The notes under the pieces: model-generated
What the model saw: the letters and a program-made list of their open reading frames with translations, nothing else
Databases searched by the model: none
What the model was told of the DNA's origin: nothing
Shown here: positions 1-9,105 of the stretch, piece by piece
Layout of the letters: each line of letters begins with the position of its first letter
How positions within the stretch are numbered: position 1 is the stretch's first letter
Made by a program: the position numbers and the translations under genes
From: BOG-224 sp963783505
GTDB taxonomy: Bacteria > Acidobacteriota > Terriglobia > Bryobacterales > Bryobacteraceae
Assembly (NCBI GenBank): GCA_963783505.1
Contig: CAWAOP010000051.1
Coordinates: 1-64,000, forward strand
Length of the DNA: 64,000 bases
Direction: 5' to 3'

Positions 1-673
1 ATCTCCACCAACGTCACCACCTGCTTTACCGTGTCGCAGGTGATGGCTGTCGCGAGGGCGGCGCAAGGAGGGCCTGGAGATCGCCAGGGAAGAACAAGGT
101 CAATATCTCCGAAGTTGGCGCGCCGTCATCACCCACGTGGTAGCGGGCCGCCTGGGCGAGCGCAAGAACCTGGATGGACCAGGCCGAGTATTACGGCATC
201 AGGATCTCCGGTCGCGAGCGGGCAAGTGGTTCGGCATCGGCTGCGTTCAAGCGCTGCGTCCAGACTGCTGCGCGAAGGCGGCTACTACCAGCAAGATGCT
301 GCTTTGCTCGGTGCGGCCCGGCCCGCTGGCATGAACGGCAAGATGCGCTTCTGGGATATCGAGGAGTTAGGAGGGCGGCGATATTGTCTACACGCTGCCT
401 CCCTACGCGCTGGAGCCGCTGTTCGCGATTGGCGACGACATTCAGTTCGACGCTAACGCTATCGACAAACCGGGTCCGCAGGGCGCGATCGATAAAATCA
501 TGAAGACGCCCTACGGCGTTCAGGGCTATGAGCCGCACGGGCTGTCGCTCGATCAGTTCAATACGCACCCGGCCAGCAACTACACCGCGAACGAGTTTTC
601 CAAAGCCGCGAACGGCCTGGAGGATTACTGCGCCAACCGTCTGGCGCCGAAAACGCAGCCGGCGAACGCGTAA
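1..673 (+). pseudogene. Frame-disrupted 3' part of an unrecognised protein
   Basis: No single frame is open, but protein-like sequence can be followed across about four +1 frame changes (near 70, 175, 230-290 and 373-375) to a stop at 671-673. The last stretch reads GGDIVYTLPPYALEPLF and ends near PKTQPANA. Removing one base from the GGG at 373-375 joins WDIEELG to that stretch. I do not recognise the family. The gene is also cut by the window edge. Dense single-base disruption suggests poor sequence at a contig end or a decayed gene. Bases 674-881 hold nothing I can support. Confidence 0.4.
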
Positions 674-881
674 GTTACCTGGCGGCCGCTCACAAGCAGC
701 CGCCGCCGTGGGCGGTTCGCGCACTATCGCCTCGCGAGCCATCCACCCTCGTCTGTTGGGGCCAACGGGCCCTCCATATCAACGACAACCTCGCCAGCCC
801 GGATGGGGCTGCCTTTTAGAAAAATAAGATAATCGGAGTTGAAATATGCCCCATACTGCGGCATGATCTCAGAATAGGCGC

Positions 882-1938
882 ATGTACATCTTCGGCCGGG
901 ACACAACCAGGAAGCATGGCTCCTGGCTGCCGTCTGCCGCGAGATTCTAGGCAGTCCGGATCCCAATGATCGAGGATTCACCTGGAACCTGATCACCGAA
1001 CAGCAGGTTACCGGGAGCCTGACTTTTGGTATCGGAAATACAAGGAACCGGCATCGCCCGAGGCTCTCCGCGACAGCCTTACCTCCTACGCCAACCGGAT
1101 GCGGACGGGACCGGTGGACGCCTACGCCGACATCGAATGTGAAGCGATGAACTTCGTCCGCCCAGGCCTTCCGGGAAGTCCCGGCCTCAGTGACTCCCTC
1201 GCGCATGTGATGGACCTATGGTCGCCTGGAGCACGGCGGATCTGGCTCCACGGACACAGGCAGGAGATTGGGCCGCTGACGGGGATTTCCGGCATTGACG
1301 TGGATGCGCCCAGTCCGCCGGCGGGGCTGGTTTCGGTTATCGAGTCGGGCGCCGTGGAGCCACAAAGGGAACTCATGACGGCGTTTTTCGACGCGCAGAA
1401 GGAGTTTCTCGAGGCGGCCGAGGCCGACCGGCGGCGCGGCGTCAAAACTGCGGCCCTGGGCTGCTGCTGGGTCGCGCTTTGGGATCCCTGGCGCTCGCTT
1501 GTTTCCGATTCCGCCGACGATTGGTGCGAGGCGGTGGGGCTTGCCAAGAAGCCGTCCCAGACGCCAGCGTGGATGGCGGTGTTGAAATACACGGTGCGTT
1601 CCGCCCGCCGGTTGATCCGCCCCACCCAATTGGAAGCCGGTTGGTACGGCCGCCATTTCCCGACGCCAGGCGAGTGCGCGCTGGAAACGGGCGGCCGGGT
1701 GGTAGATGGCCGGGAAGCGGTGTTTTCCACCGCAGGGAGGCGGGCGCTCCGGGAGTACCTTCACGCCCCCATCCCCCTTGACGTCAGCTATTGGCTCGAT
1801 GCCCGCTTCCCCGTCCGCCGGACTACGCGCGTTCTCGGCGATCCCTCTGATTTGGAAAGGGATCGCTCCGGGCATTGGAGCGCCTTGCGGGAGGAGTTCC
1901 CCGGCATGAAAGCCTGGATGCCAGTGCCGAATTTTTGA
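882..1938 (+). CDS. Hypothetical protein, frame broken twice near its start
   Basis: From ATG 1099 an intact 279-residue frame runs to the stop at 1936-1938. Protein-like sequence continues upstream in other frames: MYIFGR at 882, then NQEAWLLAAVCREILGSPD, then REPDFWYRKYKEPASPEAL leading into the intact frame. Each joint needs one added base, near the GGG at 898-900 and near 1016-1020. The reconstructed protein is about 350 residues, rich in Trp and Arg, with no signal peptide or membrane segment. I do not recognise a family. It ends just before the operator of the toxin-antitoxin unit and may be accessory DNA of the same origin. Confidence 0.5.
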
Positions 1939-1940
1939 AT

Positions 1941-1958
1941 TATATTGCTTGCAATATA
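1941..1958. promoter_or_regulatory. Perfect palindrome, probable antitoxin operator
   Basis: Two 8-bp arms (TATATTGC and GCAATATA) flank a 2-bp spacer. The site lies 4-19 bases upstream of the possible toxin starts and just after the stop of the preceding gene. AT-rich palindromes with a TTGCAA core are typical binding sites of HTH antitoxins that repress their own operon. The downstream gene pair encodes such a protein, so autoregulation is the natural inference. Confidence 0.65.
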
Positions 1959-1976
1959 CTGATGGAAGTCGATAAG

Positions 1977-2402
1977 ATGAATGAAGTGAACCCGACGATC
2001 CGGCTCTGGGATTACTGTTCCGAGGCGGGGAGGAATGAGATCGAGGCTTGGGCGCGCAGTGTAAGGCTTGGCGTCAGGGAACGCGCGCAACTCAACCAGA
2101 AAATGGACATGTTGGAACGCGTAGGGTTTGAGGTGGCGTGCCACATGGAGTTTCTGGCGGGTACAAGCGGGGATTTTAATCACATTTACAAGCTCGTGGT
2201 GAAGTCGCAGCGGATGCTCAGGCCCATGCTGTGCCGGGGCCCGCTAGACACGCGGGGTGAGGCAACCGTGCTGTGCGGAGCCATCGAAAAGGACTTCAAG
2301 CTCGACCCTCCCACGGCGGCCGGGCAGGCCGAGAAGCGCCGGCAGCGGATTCTAGATCTCCCCGCCGGTCAAAAAGGAAGGGCGCCGCATGAGCGGTTTT
2401 GA
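1977..2402 (+). CDS. HigB/RelE-like toxin (phage Gp49-like family)
   Basis: This is a protein of about 141 residues. Its C-terminal half contains LCGAIEKDFKLDPPTAAGQA followed by EKRRQRI. This matches the conserved end of HigB/Gp49-like toxins, which are ribosome-dependent mRNA interferases: a beta strand with GAIEK, then a linker and a final helix. The start at 1977 has GGAAG eight bases upstream; an in-frame ATG at 1962 is the alternative. The stop overlaps the antitoxin start by 14 bases, so toxin precedes antitoxin, as in higBA. A perfect palindrome lies just upstream. The family call is good to superfamily level; activity is inferred. Confidence 0.7.
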   Translation: MNEVNPTIRLWDYCSEAGRNEIEAWARSVRLGVRERAQLNQKMDMLERVGFEVACHMEFLAGTSGDFNHIYKLVVKSQRMLRPMLCRGPLDTRGEATVLCGAIEKDFKLDPPTAAGQAEKRRQRILDLPAGQKGRAPHERF

Positions 2403-3834
2403 AGAGAAGCTCGCAAAGGACCTCAGCCAGGGCCAGGAGTACCGGGAAGCGTACGCCGAGGCGTTTGCCAACGAGTATCTGGCGTCGCAGATCCAGGTTC
2501 TCCGCAAGCAGCGCGGCTGGACGCAAGCGCAACTGGGGGAGCGGATCGGGAGCAACCAGGGCCGGGTGTCGGTCTACGAGGACGAGGAGTACGGCAAGTG
2601 GAGCCTGGACACGCTGAGGAAGATCGCCGCGGCGTTGGGGCTTTGGGTCAAGATCGGATTTGAGTCTTACGGGACGCTGGTTCACGAAGCCGCCGATTTT
2701 CACCCGGATAGACTCTCGCGGGCGGATTTCGACGGCGACAGCGACATACGCCGGTGGCTGGAGCTCGATGCCGCTCCCAGCCCCGAAGAGGAGACGCGCC
2801 GGAGGGTGGCGCATTGGGCGCGGGAGACGGCGCCCGACCGGTCCGTCCTGGCGCGCTGGCTTCAAGGCCTGGGCCTTCCCGGATTCGACGCGCGCGAGCA
2901 CACGCCGGTTCAGCGTCTCTTGCAGACGATTCCGGAAGGCGATACGGAGACCTGGGATGCGCTCTCGCGCCAGACAGCGGTGTTGCTGGCCGCCGATGAA
3001 AGCGAGGTGGCCCCGCTGGTCGCGGACCTGGCGGTTTTTCGAGAGGGGCTTTTTGGGCTTGCGAGGGCGATGGGCCCCCGCGCGGAATTGCAGGAAGGGT
3101 TGGATTTGGCGTACCAGCACGCCTACCACCGCTGGGAGCAGGATGGCGCATCCGGCCTGGGCAGCTCCGGAGACGGGGCTCTGCTGGAGGCCATGATTCA
3201 GAATCAGAAAGATGCGAGGTGGGAACCGATCTGGTTCCGGTACTTGAGCGGAGGCGTGCACCCCGGAGACTACAGTAGGGGCGGGCACGAATTCCTTCCG
3301 GGAAAATGTGTGACAGGCATCCGTGGTTTGCTGGAGCTTCGCGACGATGATTCCAAGTACTGGATCAGGCTCGCGGCCGGAGTCCGCGACATCGAGCGGC
3401 GATTCCAACTGACAGGCCAGGCGCGAATCGAGAGCGATCTGAACGTCATAGAGGAGTTGGCGAGAGCCGTGGGTGTGGTGTTCGATTACTGGGCCGAACC
3501 CAGCGCGGCGCTGCGTCTCATGGACGGATCGATCGAACTCATGTGGGCTGGAAACGGTACCTGGGCCATGTACGCGCAAGCGGCGTGGGCCTACGAGCTC
3601 TGCACGCGGGAATGGCACGGCGCTCTCCGGCTCGATGATGTCGTGTCGCGAAAGACCTTCCACGACACGTTCGCCAGCGGGCTGAGGCTCTACGCGGACT
3701 GGCAGTGGGCTCGTTACAGGTCGAAGTTTCCGGAGGAGTCCCTGCCTCCCAGGGAGAAGCAAAGGCTACAGGTGCTCCAGCGATGTAGCGAAGACGCGAG
3801 CCGCGCTGTTATCGAGCTTCAAGCAGCCGCTTGA
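2389..3834 (+). CDS. XRE-family antitoxin with long C-terminal extension
   Basis: Residues about 30-90 form a helix-turn-helix: LRKQRGWTQAQLGERIGSNQ, then GRVSVYEDEEYGKWS and LDTLRKIAAALGLWVKIGFE, which is the usual layout of HigA-like antitoxins. Such antitoxins are normally near 100 residues; this one has 481. The extra 380 residues show no motif I know. They are rich in Trp, Tyr and charged residues, with no membrane segment. A ribosome site (AAAAAGGAAGGG) lies upstream of ATG 2389. The HTH part presumably neutralises the toxin and represses the operon at 1941-1958. The extension may sense a signal or add an effector function. The 3' end overlaps the convergent receiver gene by 26 bases. 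Confidence 0.75.
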   Translation: MSGFEEKLAKDLSQGQEYREAYAEAFANEYLASQIQVLRKQRGWTQAQLGERIGSNQGRVSVYEDEEYGKWSLDTLRKIAAALGLWVKIGFESYGTLVHEAADFHPDRLSRADFDGDSDIRRWLELDAAPSPEEETRRRVAHWARETAPDRSVLARWLQGLGLPGFDAREHTPVQRLLQTIPEGDTETWDALSRQTAVLLAADESEVAPLVADLAVFREGLFGLARAMGPRAELQEGLDLAYQHAYHRWEQDGASGLGSSGDGALLEAMIQNQKDARWEPIWFRYLSGGVHPGDYSRGGHEFLPGKCVTGIRGLLELRDDDSKYWIRLAAGVRDIERRFQLTGQARIESDLNVIEELARAVGVVFDYWAEPSAALRLMDGSIELMWAGNGTWAMYAQAAWAYELCTREWHGALRLDDVVSRKTFHDTFASGLRLYADWQWARYRSKFPEESLPPREKQRLQVLQRCSEDASRAVIELQAAA

Positions 3835-4231
3835 CGCGATCCGCCAAAGTCGCATAGCCCTCGCTCTTGTTGATGATCGGGAACATCTCGTTCGGCTTCA
3901 GGGGGATCTTCGCCTTGTCCAGCGCGGTGAAAATCAGGCACCTGACCCCTCGTGACGCAAGCTCACGGCAACAGCGAAGTCCTGCCGTGTAGAACCCCTC
4001 CTCGATGATGTGCGGGGGCGGCTCCTCCATGTCCGGCGACGGGTCGGTCCATCGCAGCATCATGTCAACGACCGCCAGCTTGTAAGGTAGTTCGGCAGAT
4101 TCCCTCATGAGCCGGTGAAAGCTGAGTTCGGTGGACACCCGCTCGATGCCGACGCCGAGCGGCCTGAGGCAACGCTCAATTTCATCGGTCTGATACCTGT
4201 CATCCTCGATAATCAGGATTCTGTTCGTCAT
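3809..4231 (-). CDS. Single-domain response regulator (REC only)
   Basis: About 140 residues starting MTNRILIIEDDRY, which supplies the acidic pair. The phosphoacceptor Asp is in LAVVDMMLRWTD, the conserved Thr in CLIFTALDKAK and the conserved Lys in FPIINKSEG. No output domain follows, so it must act through protein contact or as a phosphate sink. Its start lies inside the 3' end of the upstream histidine kinase gene (32-base overlap), so the two are co-translated and almost certainly partners. A segment rich in Pro between the Asp and Thr strands (TDPSPDMEEPPPH) is longer than in CheY and could be a docking loop. Confidence 0.85.
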   Translation of the reverse strand: MTNRILIIEDDRYQTDEIERCLRPLGVGIERVSTELSFHRLMRESAELPYKLAVVDMMLRWTDPSPDMEEPPPHIIEEGFYTAGLRCCRELASRGVRCLIFTALDKAKIPLKPNEMFPIINKSEGYATLADRVKRLLEAR

Positions 4232-6678
4232 GGGAGTATCCCCGGAAATAGATGCGAAATTCATTCCAGCCGTCTGGTGCGGTGGGCCTGATTTCAAGGC
4301 GCCCGTCCATCGAGCGCATCATCTCGCCCACCGCCCACAATCCCACCCCGGTCCCTTCCGGTGAAGTCAGTTGCGCCTTGGCGCCGCGATACCCGCGTTC
4401 CTTCAGGTGCGGGGCTTCACTGGAACTTATCGGCAGGCCCCGATTACGGAATGAAAAGTAAACCTCGCGCCCGTAGAGCGCCGTGGCGGCCCGCACCTCT
4501 ATGGAAGTGTCGTCGTACGAGTACTTTACGGCGTTATCGAGCAGGTTGTCCACCGCCAGCTCGATGAGATCGGGATCGCCTGTAAGGGTTGGGAGGGGCA
4601 ACGGATAATCAAAACAAACGTTGAAGGATATCTTCCTGTCGAGCGCGCCCTTGCTGTACAAGTAGCTGGACGTCCTCGAGATCTTCCGGAGAATCGCCTC
4701 CGGCCTGACCGGCAGCAACTTGGCCGTCACCGGTTTGCCCTGTGCGAGGCTGACAAAGAAGCCCAGGTTGTTGGCCACGGTGCCGGCGCGCTTCGTGGAC
4801 GCATTGAGGGCGCTGAAGCAGCGTTCCCATTCGGGGCTCGCGCTGTCAAAGCGCCCAAGCTGATCGAGCGAATTCCGCGCGATTACAATCGGCGTGCGCA
4901 ACTGGTGCTGGAAGTCGAGAAAGAGCTGGGCTTGTTGCTTGGCCGAGCGTTCGAGTTTCTCCTTTACGTCCCTGAGCCCGAGGATTTGCTCCTGGAAGAA
5001 CAAGTAGAGCCCCATTTGATCTGCCGCGGAACCGGCCGCGTCCGCGATAGTCCGCGGCCACGGAACATTTTGCGTCGCGGCGAAATACAGGATGCCCTGC
5101 GGGTTCTTGGATCGCACGGGAGCGACGGTGAAGCTGCTGACCGAAGGACCCGCGGGCGGTAGGAATGCCGAGGTCGCAGCCCGTTCCACGTGGAGTACCT
5201 CGCTGTTGATCAAAGCGTAGCGAAAAGCATTGAGCTTCGGAGTGGCGTTCTTGTTCGTGGGGGGCGGGGTGCGCAGCTCTTCCAAACTCACTTTCCGCCT
5301 CAGGGCCGGCGAGCTCGTCTCGACGCGGGCGAGCATATTCTCCGGTTCCATCAGCCAAAATTCCACGATGTCGGCCGCCGGAACCGCCTTACGGCACAGT
5401 TCCAGAAGGAAGACCATGATCCGCTTCAGGGCCTCGGGGTCTGCCAAGTGGGTGATCGCCTGGCGGTTGGCGGCTCCCAGCGAATTCACCACCGAAAGCG
5501 CCGACTCGCTGGCTGCGGTCTCCACTTGCTCGCGGGTCCAGTGGTCCCACCAGTCCGCAATCAGATCGGCCACGGCCTCGATGATCGAGACTATTTCGTC
5601 GTCAACGTGGTATGGGCCGGTGCGCGATACCCGGCAGCGCAACGCTCCGACGATCACGCCCCCATGTAGAATTGGGACGCAGACATAACTTAGGGGGCAT
5701 AGTTCGTTGTCGCCGAGATTGAAACAGCGCCGCACTTCGCGCTTGATGTCGATCCGGTCTTCCCATTCCAAGCCTGGGTAATGCTCCTGGTAGTAAGCGC
5801 GGTCCTGCTCGTAGAACGCGACATCGAGCATCTTCAGCGAGCGGCCGTGCTCCAGGACCCAGCCCGTGACGCCCCGTCCAGGCTTATGCAATTCCACTGG
5901 CGGCAGGCTCCACGGCCATACTCTGGCCGCCAAATGGTAAGACGCAGGCTCATCCGTGAAACGGTCATGGAGATAGACGGCTGCTTCCACGTATTGGAAG
6001 TGCGCGCATATCTTCTTGAGAACCTTCTCCATGGGTTCGTTCTCTTGCCCGCGCTTGCTGGCTTCCGAGGGCGAAAAGCGGCTATCGCGAAGGATGCCTT
6101 GTACGTCTTTCAACAGGATGAGAGACGCGCGGTCGTGGACCGTATGGTAAGCCGCCGGGAAGAGTTGTACTGCCTGAAGAAGCTCCTCGAACTCTTCTTG
6201 GGAGAAGAACGAGTCGCGGCGATAGAACGTTAGCGTTCCATCGGCCGGAACGTCCGATTTTCGCTTCAGCTTAACGGGAATGCTGATGAAAGAGACGATC
6301 CCGAGCTGATTCAGCTTGCCCGGAAAGGACACGGGAATATCCGAATCCCATTGCCCGTCAATACGCCGGTGCAGCGCTGGGCGGTTCTCTCGGACGCGAG
6401 CGGCCGCTGATGGAGGTCATCGGCAGGTGGTAAAACGGCGGCCGGTCCAGCCCCACAAAGTACTCGGTCTGATTGAAAAGCCGCCCCTTGCGGTCCTCGC
6501 CAACCCCGTCGGCGACCTCCCAGACGGCGGCGCCAAAGGCGTCGAACCACTCGGCGTAGAGTTTCAGGAGTTTGCGGATGCCCGAGAGGTCCTGGATCCC
6601 GTCCAAGGTCCTCTGAAGCTCTATGGCGAACTCAATGAGCGATATTCGTCTCGTCTTCTGCTCACCGAGGGCCAACAT
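4200..6678 (-). CDS. GAF-domain sensor histidine kinase, frame broken near 6392
   Basis: The reconstructed protein is about 826 residues. An N-terminal segment starting MLALGEQKTRR runs to DRPPFYHLPMTSIS. The frame then changes by one base near 6392-6393 (a GG in the plus strand) and the remaining 710 residues are intact. GAF-like sensing regions fill the middle. The phosphorylated His is near residue 591 in LDFQHQLRTPIV. The ATP-binding domain has an N box (DNLLDNAVKYS) and a G box (GTGVGLWAVGE). No membrane segments are visible, so it probably senses a cytoplasmic signal. It is translationally coupled to the single-domain receiver. Reading only the 710-residue frame would lose the N terminus. 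Confidence 0.85.
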
Positions 6679-6918
6679 CTTGTATATGGTATATCACGGT
6701 CACGCGGGATGCAATACTCTTGTTGGGGTACTCCGTACGCTGGGTGACAGTCCCGCCATCGGCGGACCGGTGCTGGAGAATCACGGATTAGAGACCGAGC
6801 GGCACGAAACGAAATGCTTCGCGGCTGATTCGTTTCGCATTAGAATGGCCTTTTGCGGCGCGAGCGGCCGGTACGGAGCCGTTCCTGCCACGTAGCGGGC
6901 ACAACTTAAGGCCTCTCC

Positions 6919-8641
6919 ATGCGTTTCGTCGCGCTGATTTTCGCGTGCCTCGCTCTGGCCGCTTGCCGGCAGTGAACGCCGCGTGAAGTCGCAGACCTGG
7001 TTCTGCGCAACGGCAAGATAGTCACCGTAAATCCAGCCGCGCCCACCGCGGAGTTCCTGGCGGCGCGGCGGGGCGTCATCGTCGCGGTCGGACCGGAGAA
7101 GGAAGCCGGACAGTGGATCGGTCCGCGGACGCGCGTCATCGATTTGCGCGGCATGACCGCGATTCCCGGTTTCATCGAGGGTCACGGGCACTTCACGGGA
7201 CTAGGCGAATCCAGGATGGAACTCGACCTCCGGGGCGCCCGCACCTGGGACGATATCGTGGCTCAGGTGGCCGAGGCCGTGAAGAAGGCCAAACCCGGCG
7301 AATGGATCGTCGGGCGCGGCTGGCACCAATCCAAATGGGATCGGCCTCCTCAGCCCAACGTGGAAGGCTTTCCCCTGCATGCTTCGTTGAGCAAGATCTC
7401 GCCCGATAACCCGGTGATGCTGACGCATGTCAGTGGTCACGCCGCCTTTGTGAACGCCAATGCTATGCAGGCGGCCGGCATCGCGCGTGAGACGCCTAAC
7501 CCCGGCGGCGGAGAGATTCTCAAGGACAAGAACGGCAATCCCACGGGCCTTCTACGCGAGGCGGCACAGGAGCTAGTCTCCAAAGCCTATGGCGCTTGGA
7601 AGGACCAGCGTCCGCTCGATGAGCGGCTTGCGGAGATACAGCGCGTCATCCGTCTGGCCACGGACGAGTGTCTCGCGAAAGGGGTCACCACGTTCGAAGA
7701 CGCGGGCTCGTCGCTGGATACGACCGACGTCTTCCGCGCCATGGCCAACGCCGGCGAATTACGCATCCGGCTCTGGGTGATGCTCAATGCGCCGAATGAC
7801 GTTCTCGCGAGGAACCTAGAACACTACCGCACCGAAGGCGCGGGTAACAACCACCTCACGATCCGCGCCATCAAGCGCTATATGGATGGAGCGCTCGGAT
7901 CGCGCGGGGCCTGGCTGCTGGAGCCGTACGCGGACAAACCCGAAAGCTCCGGACTCAACATCGAGAACCCGGAAGAGATCCGGAAGACGGCGGAACTGGC
8001 CATCGAGCACGCCTATCAACTTTGCGTTCATGCCATCGGCGACCGCGCCAACCGGGAAGTCCTGGATGTGTACGAGCGGATATTCCGCGAGCATCCGGAA
8101 AAGCGGGATCTGCGCTGGAGGATCGAGCACGCGCAACACCTCGCGCGAACAGGACATTCCGCGGTTTTCGGGTCTTGGCGTAATAGCGGCCATGCAGAGC
8201 ATTCACTGCACTTCGGATGCGTCCTTCGTCGTGGCGCGCCTGGGCGAGAAGCGCGCCGAAGAAGGCGCGTACGTATGGCAAAAGCTGCTGAAGTCCGGCG
8301 CCGTGGTGGGCAACGGCACGGATACGCCCGTCGAAGACGTAAATCCCATCCCCAATTTCTACGCCGCCGTCACGCGCAAGCCGAAAACCGGCCCGGCGTT
8401 TTTCCCGGATCAGCGCATGACGCGCGAGCAGGCGTTGCGGTCCTACACGTTGAGCAACGCTTACGCGGCATTCGAAGAGAAGCTGAAGGGATCCCTCGAA
8501 CCCGGGAAACTGGCCGACGTGACGGTGCTTTCGCGGGATATTCTGACGATTCCGGACGAGGAGATTCTCTCCACGGAGGTCGTATATACGATCGTCGGCG
8601 GCTCTGTCGCCTACGAGCGGGATAGCGCCGCCAGGAAGTGA
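6919..8641 (+). CDS. YtcJ-like amidohydrolase, putative lipoprotein, with a nonsense codon and a frame break
   Basis: The protein resembles metal-dependent amidohydrolases of the Amidohydro_3/YtcJ type, which hydrolyse N-substituted amides. Visible motifs are PGFIEGHGHF (metal site), CVHAIGDRAN, RIEHAQHL and NGTDTPVEDVNP. The N terminus is a lipoprotein signal (FACLALAAC). Two lesions are present. An in-frame TGA at 6973-6975 lies directly after the lipobox. A one-base excess near the AA at 8148-8149 shifts the frame; after correction the protein continues DIPRFSGLGVIAAMQ. Either the gene is decaying or both are sequence errors; a CGA-to-TGA change would explain the first. Corrected length is about 573 residues. 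The 240 bases before it show nothing else. Confidence 0.7.
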
Positions 8642-8737
8642 ACTTCCAGGGAACTGGCGCACCTGGAGGATGACGAAACCAGCGAACCGGCGTATCATCC
8701 CGCCAGACACGGTAACCTGAGAAGAGGAGCGCAGATC

Positions 8738-8980
8738 ATGGCAAGCAGCCTCGATTGGTCACGATGCCCCGCCGTGGAAAGCGTCCCCGGCAAGGTCAGC
8801 GGCGCATGGGTGTCTCGGGGTACGCGGGTTCCCGTTTCGGCGATATTTGAGAATTTGAAGACGTCGCCAATTGACGAGGTTTTGGAAAACTTCCACGTCA
8901 CACGCGATCAGGTACAGATGGTGCTCGACTTCGCCGCCAGGAGCGCCCGGACGCCGCGGGAACAATTGCGGGCCGGATGA
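8738..8980 (+). CDS. DUF433 antitoxin-like protein
   Basis: An 80-residue protein with the DUF433 pattern. GAWVSRGTRVPVSAIFENL near the middle is the strand-helix of the family, and DEVLENFHVTRDQVQMVLDF is its winged-helix part. DUF433 proteins are usually encoded just upstream of a DUF5615 PIN-like partner and are thought to act as the antitoxin/DNA-binding half. Here the next reading frame starts with ATGA overlap at 8977, exactly that arrangement, but the partner is only a stub. AGAAGAGGAG precedes the ATG. Confidence 0.75.
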   Translation: MASSLDWSRCPAVESVPGKVSGAWVSRGTRVPVSAIFENLKTSPIDEVLENFHVTRDQVQMVLDFAARSARTPREQLRAG

Positions 8981-9100
8981 AGATAATTCTCGATGAGAGC
9001 GTTCCGCAAAAACTGCGACTGCCGATCGACGGCGGCCACACCGTCGTCACAACACGTCTCCACATCTACTCGATTGAGAACCGCGCGGGGCTCAGGTTCC
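8977..9100 (+). pseudogene. Truncated DUF5615 PIN-like toxin
   Basis: It begins MKIILDESVPQKLR, the conserved start of DUF5615 proteins (acidic D/E-x-x-P motif), followed by GGHTVVTTR. The similarity then stops after about 27 residues. A full DUF5615 protein has about 110 residues and further acidic residues, but the convergent kinase gene ends at 9106 and leaves no room. The frame stays open on the antisense of the kinase, but that part is not DUF5615. The toxin is therefore probably inactive and the upstream DUF433 gene orphaned. Confidence 0.55.
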
Positions 9101-9105
9101 AACGT

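Noticed and set aside
2296..3762. Long open frame antisense to the XRE antitoxin gene
   Set aside because: It is rich in Arg, Pro and Leu and has no motif. The sense strand has the HTH and a ribosome site. Open antisense frames are common in GC-rich DNA.
6973..6975. Selenocysteine at the in-frame TGA of the amidohydrolase
   Set aside because: The codon lies just after the lipobox, outside any active site, and no SECIS-like hairpin follows. Homologues have no selenocysteine there.
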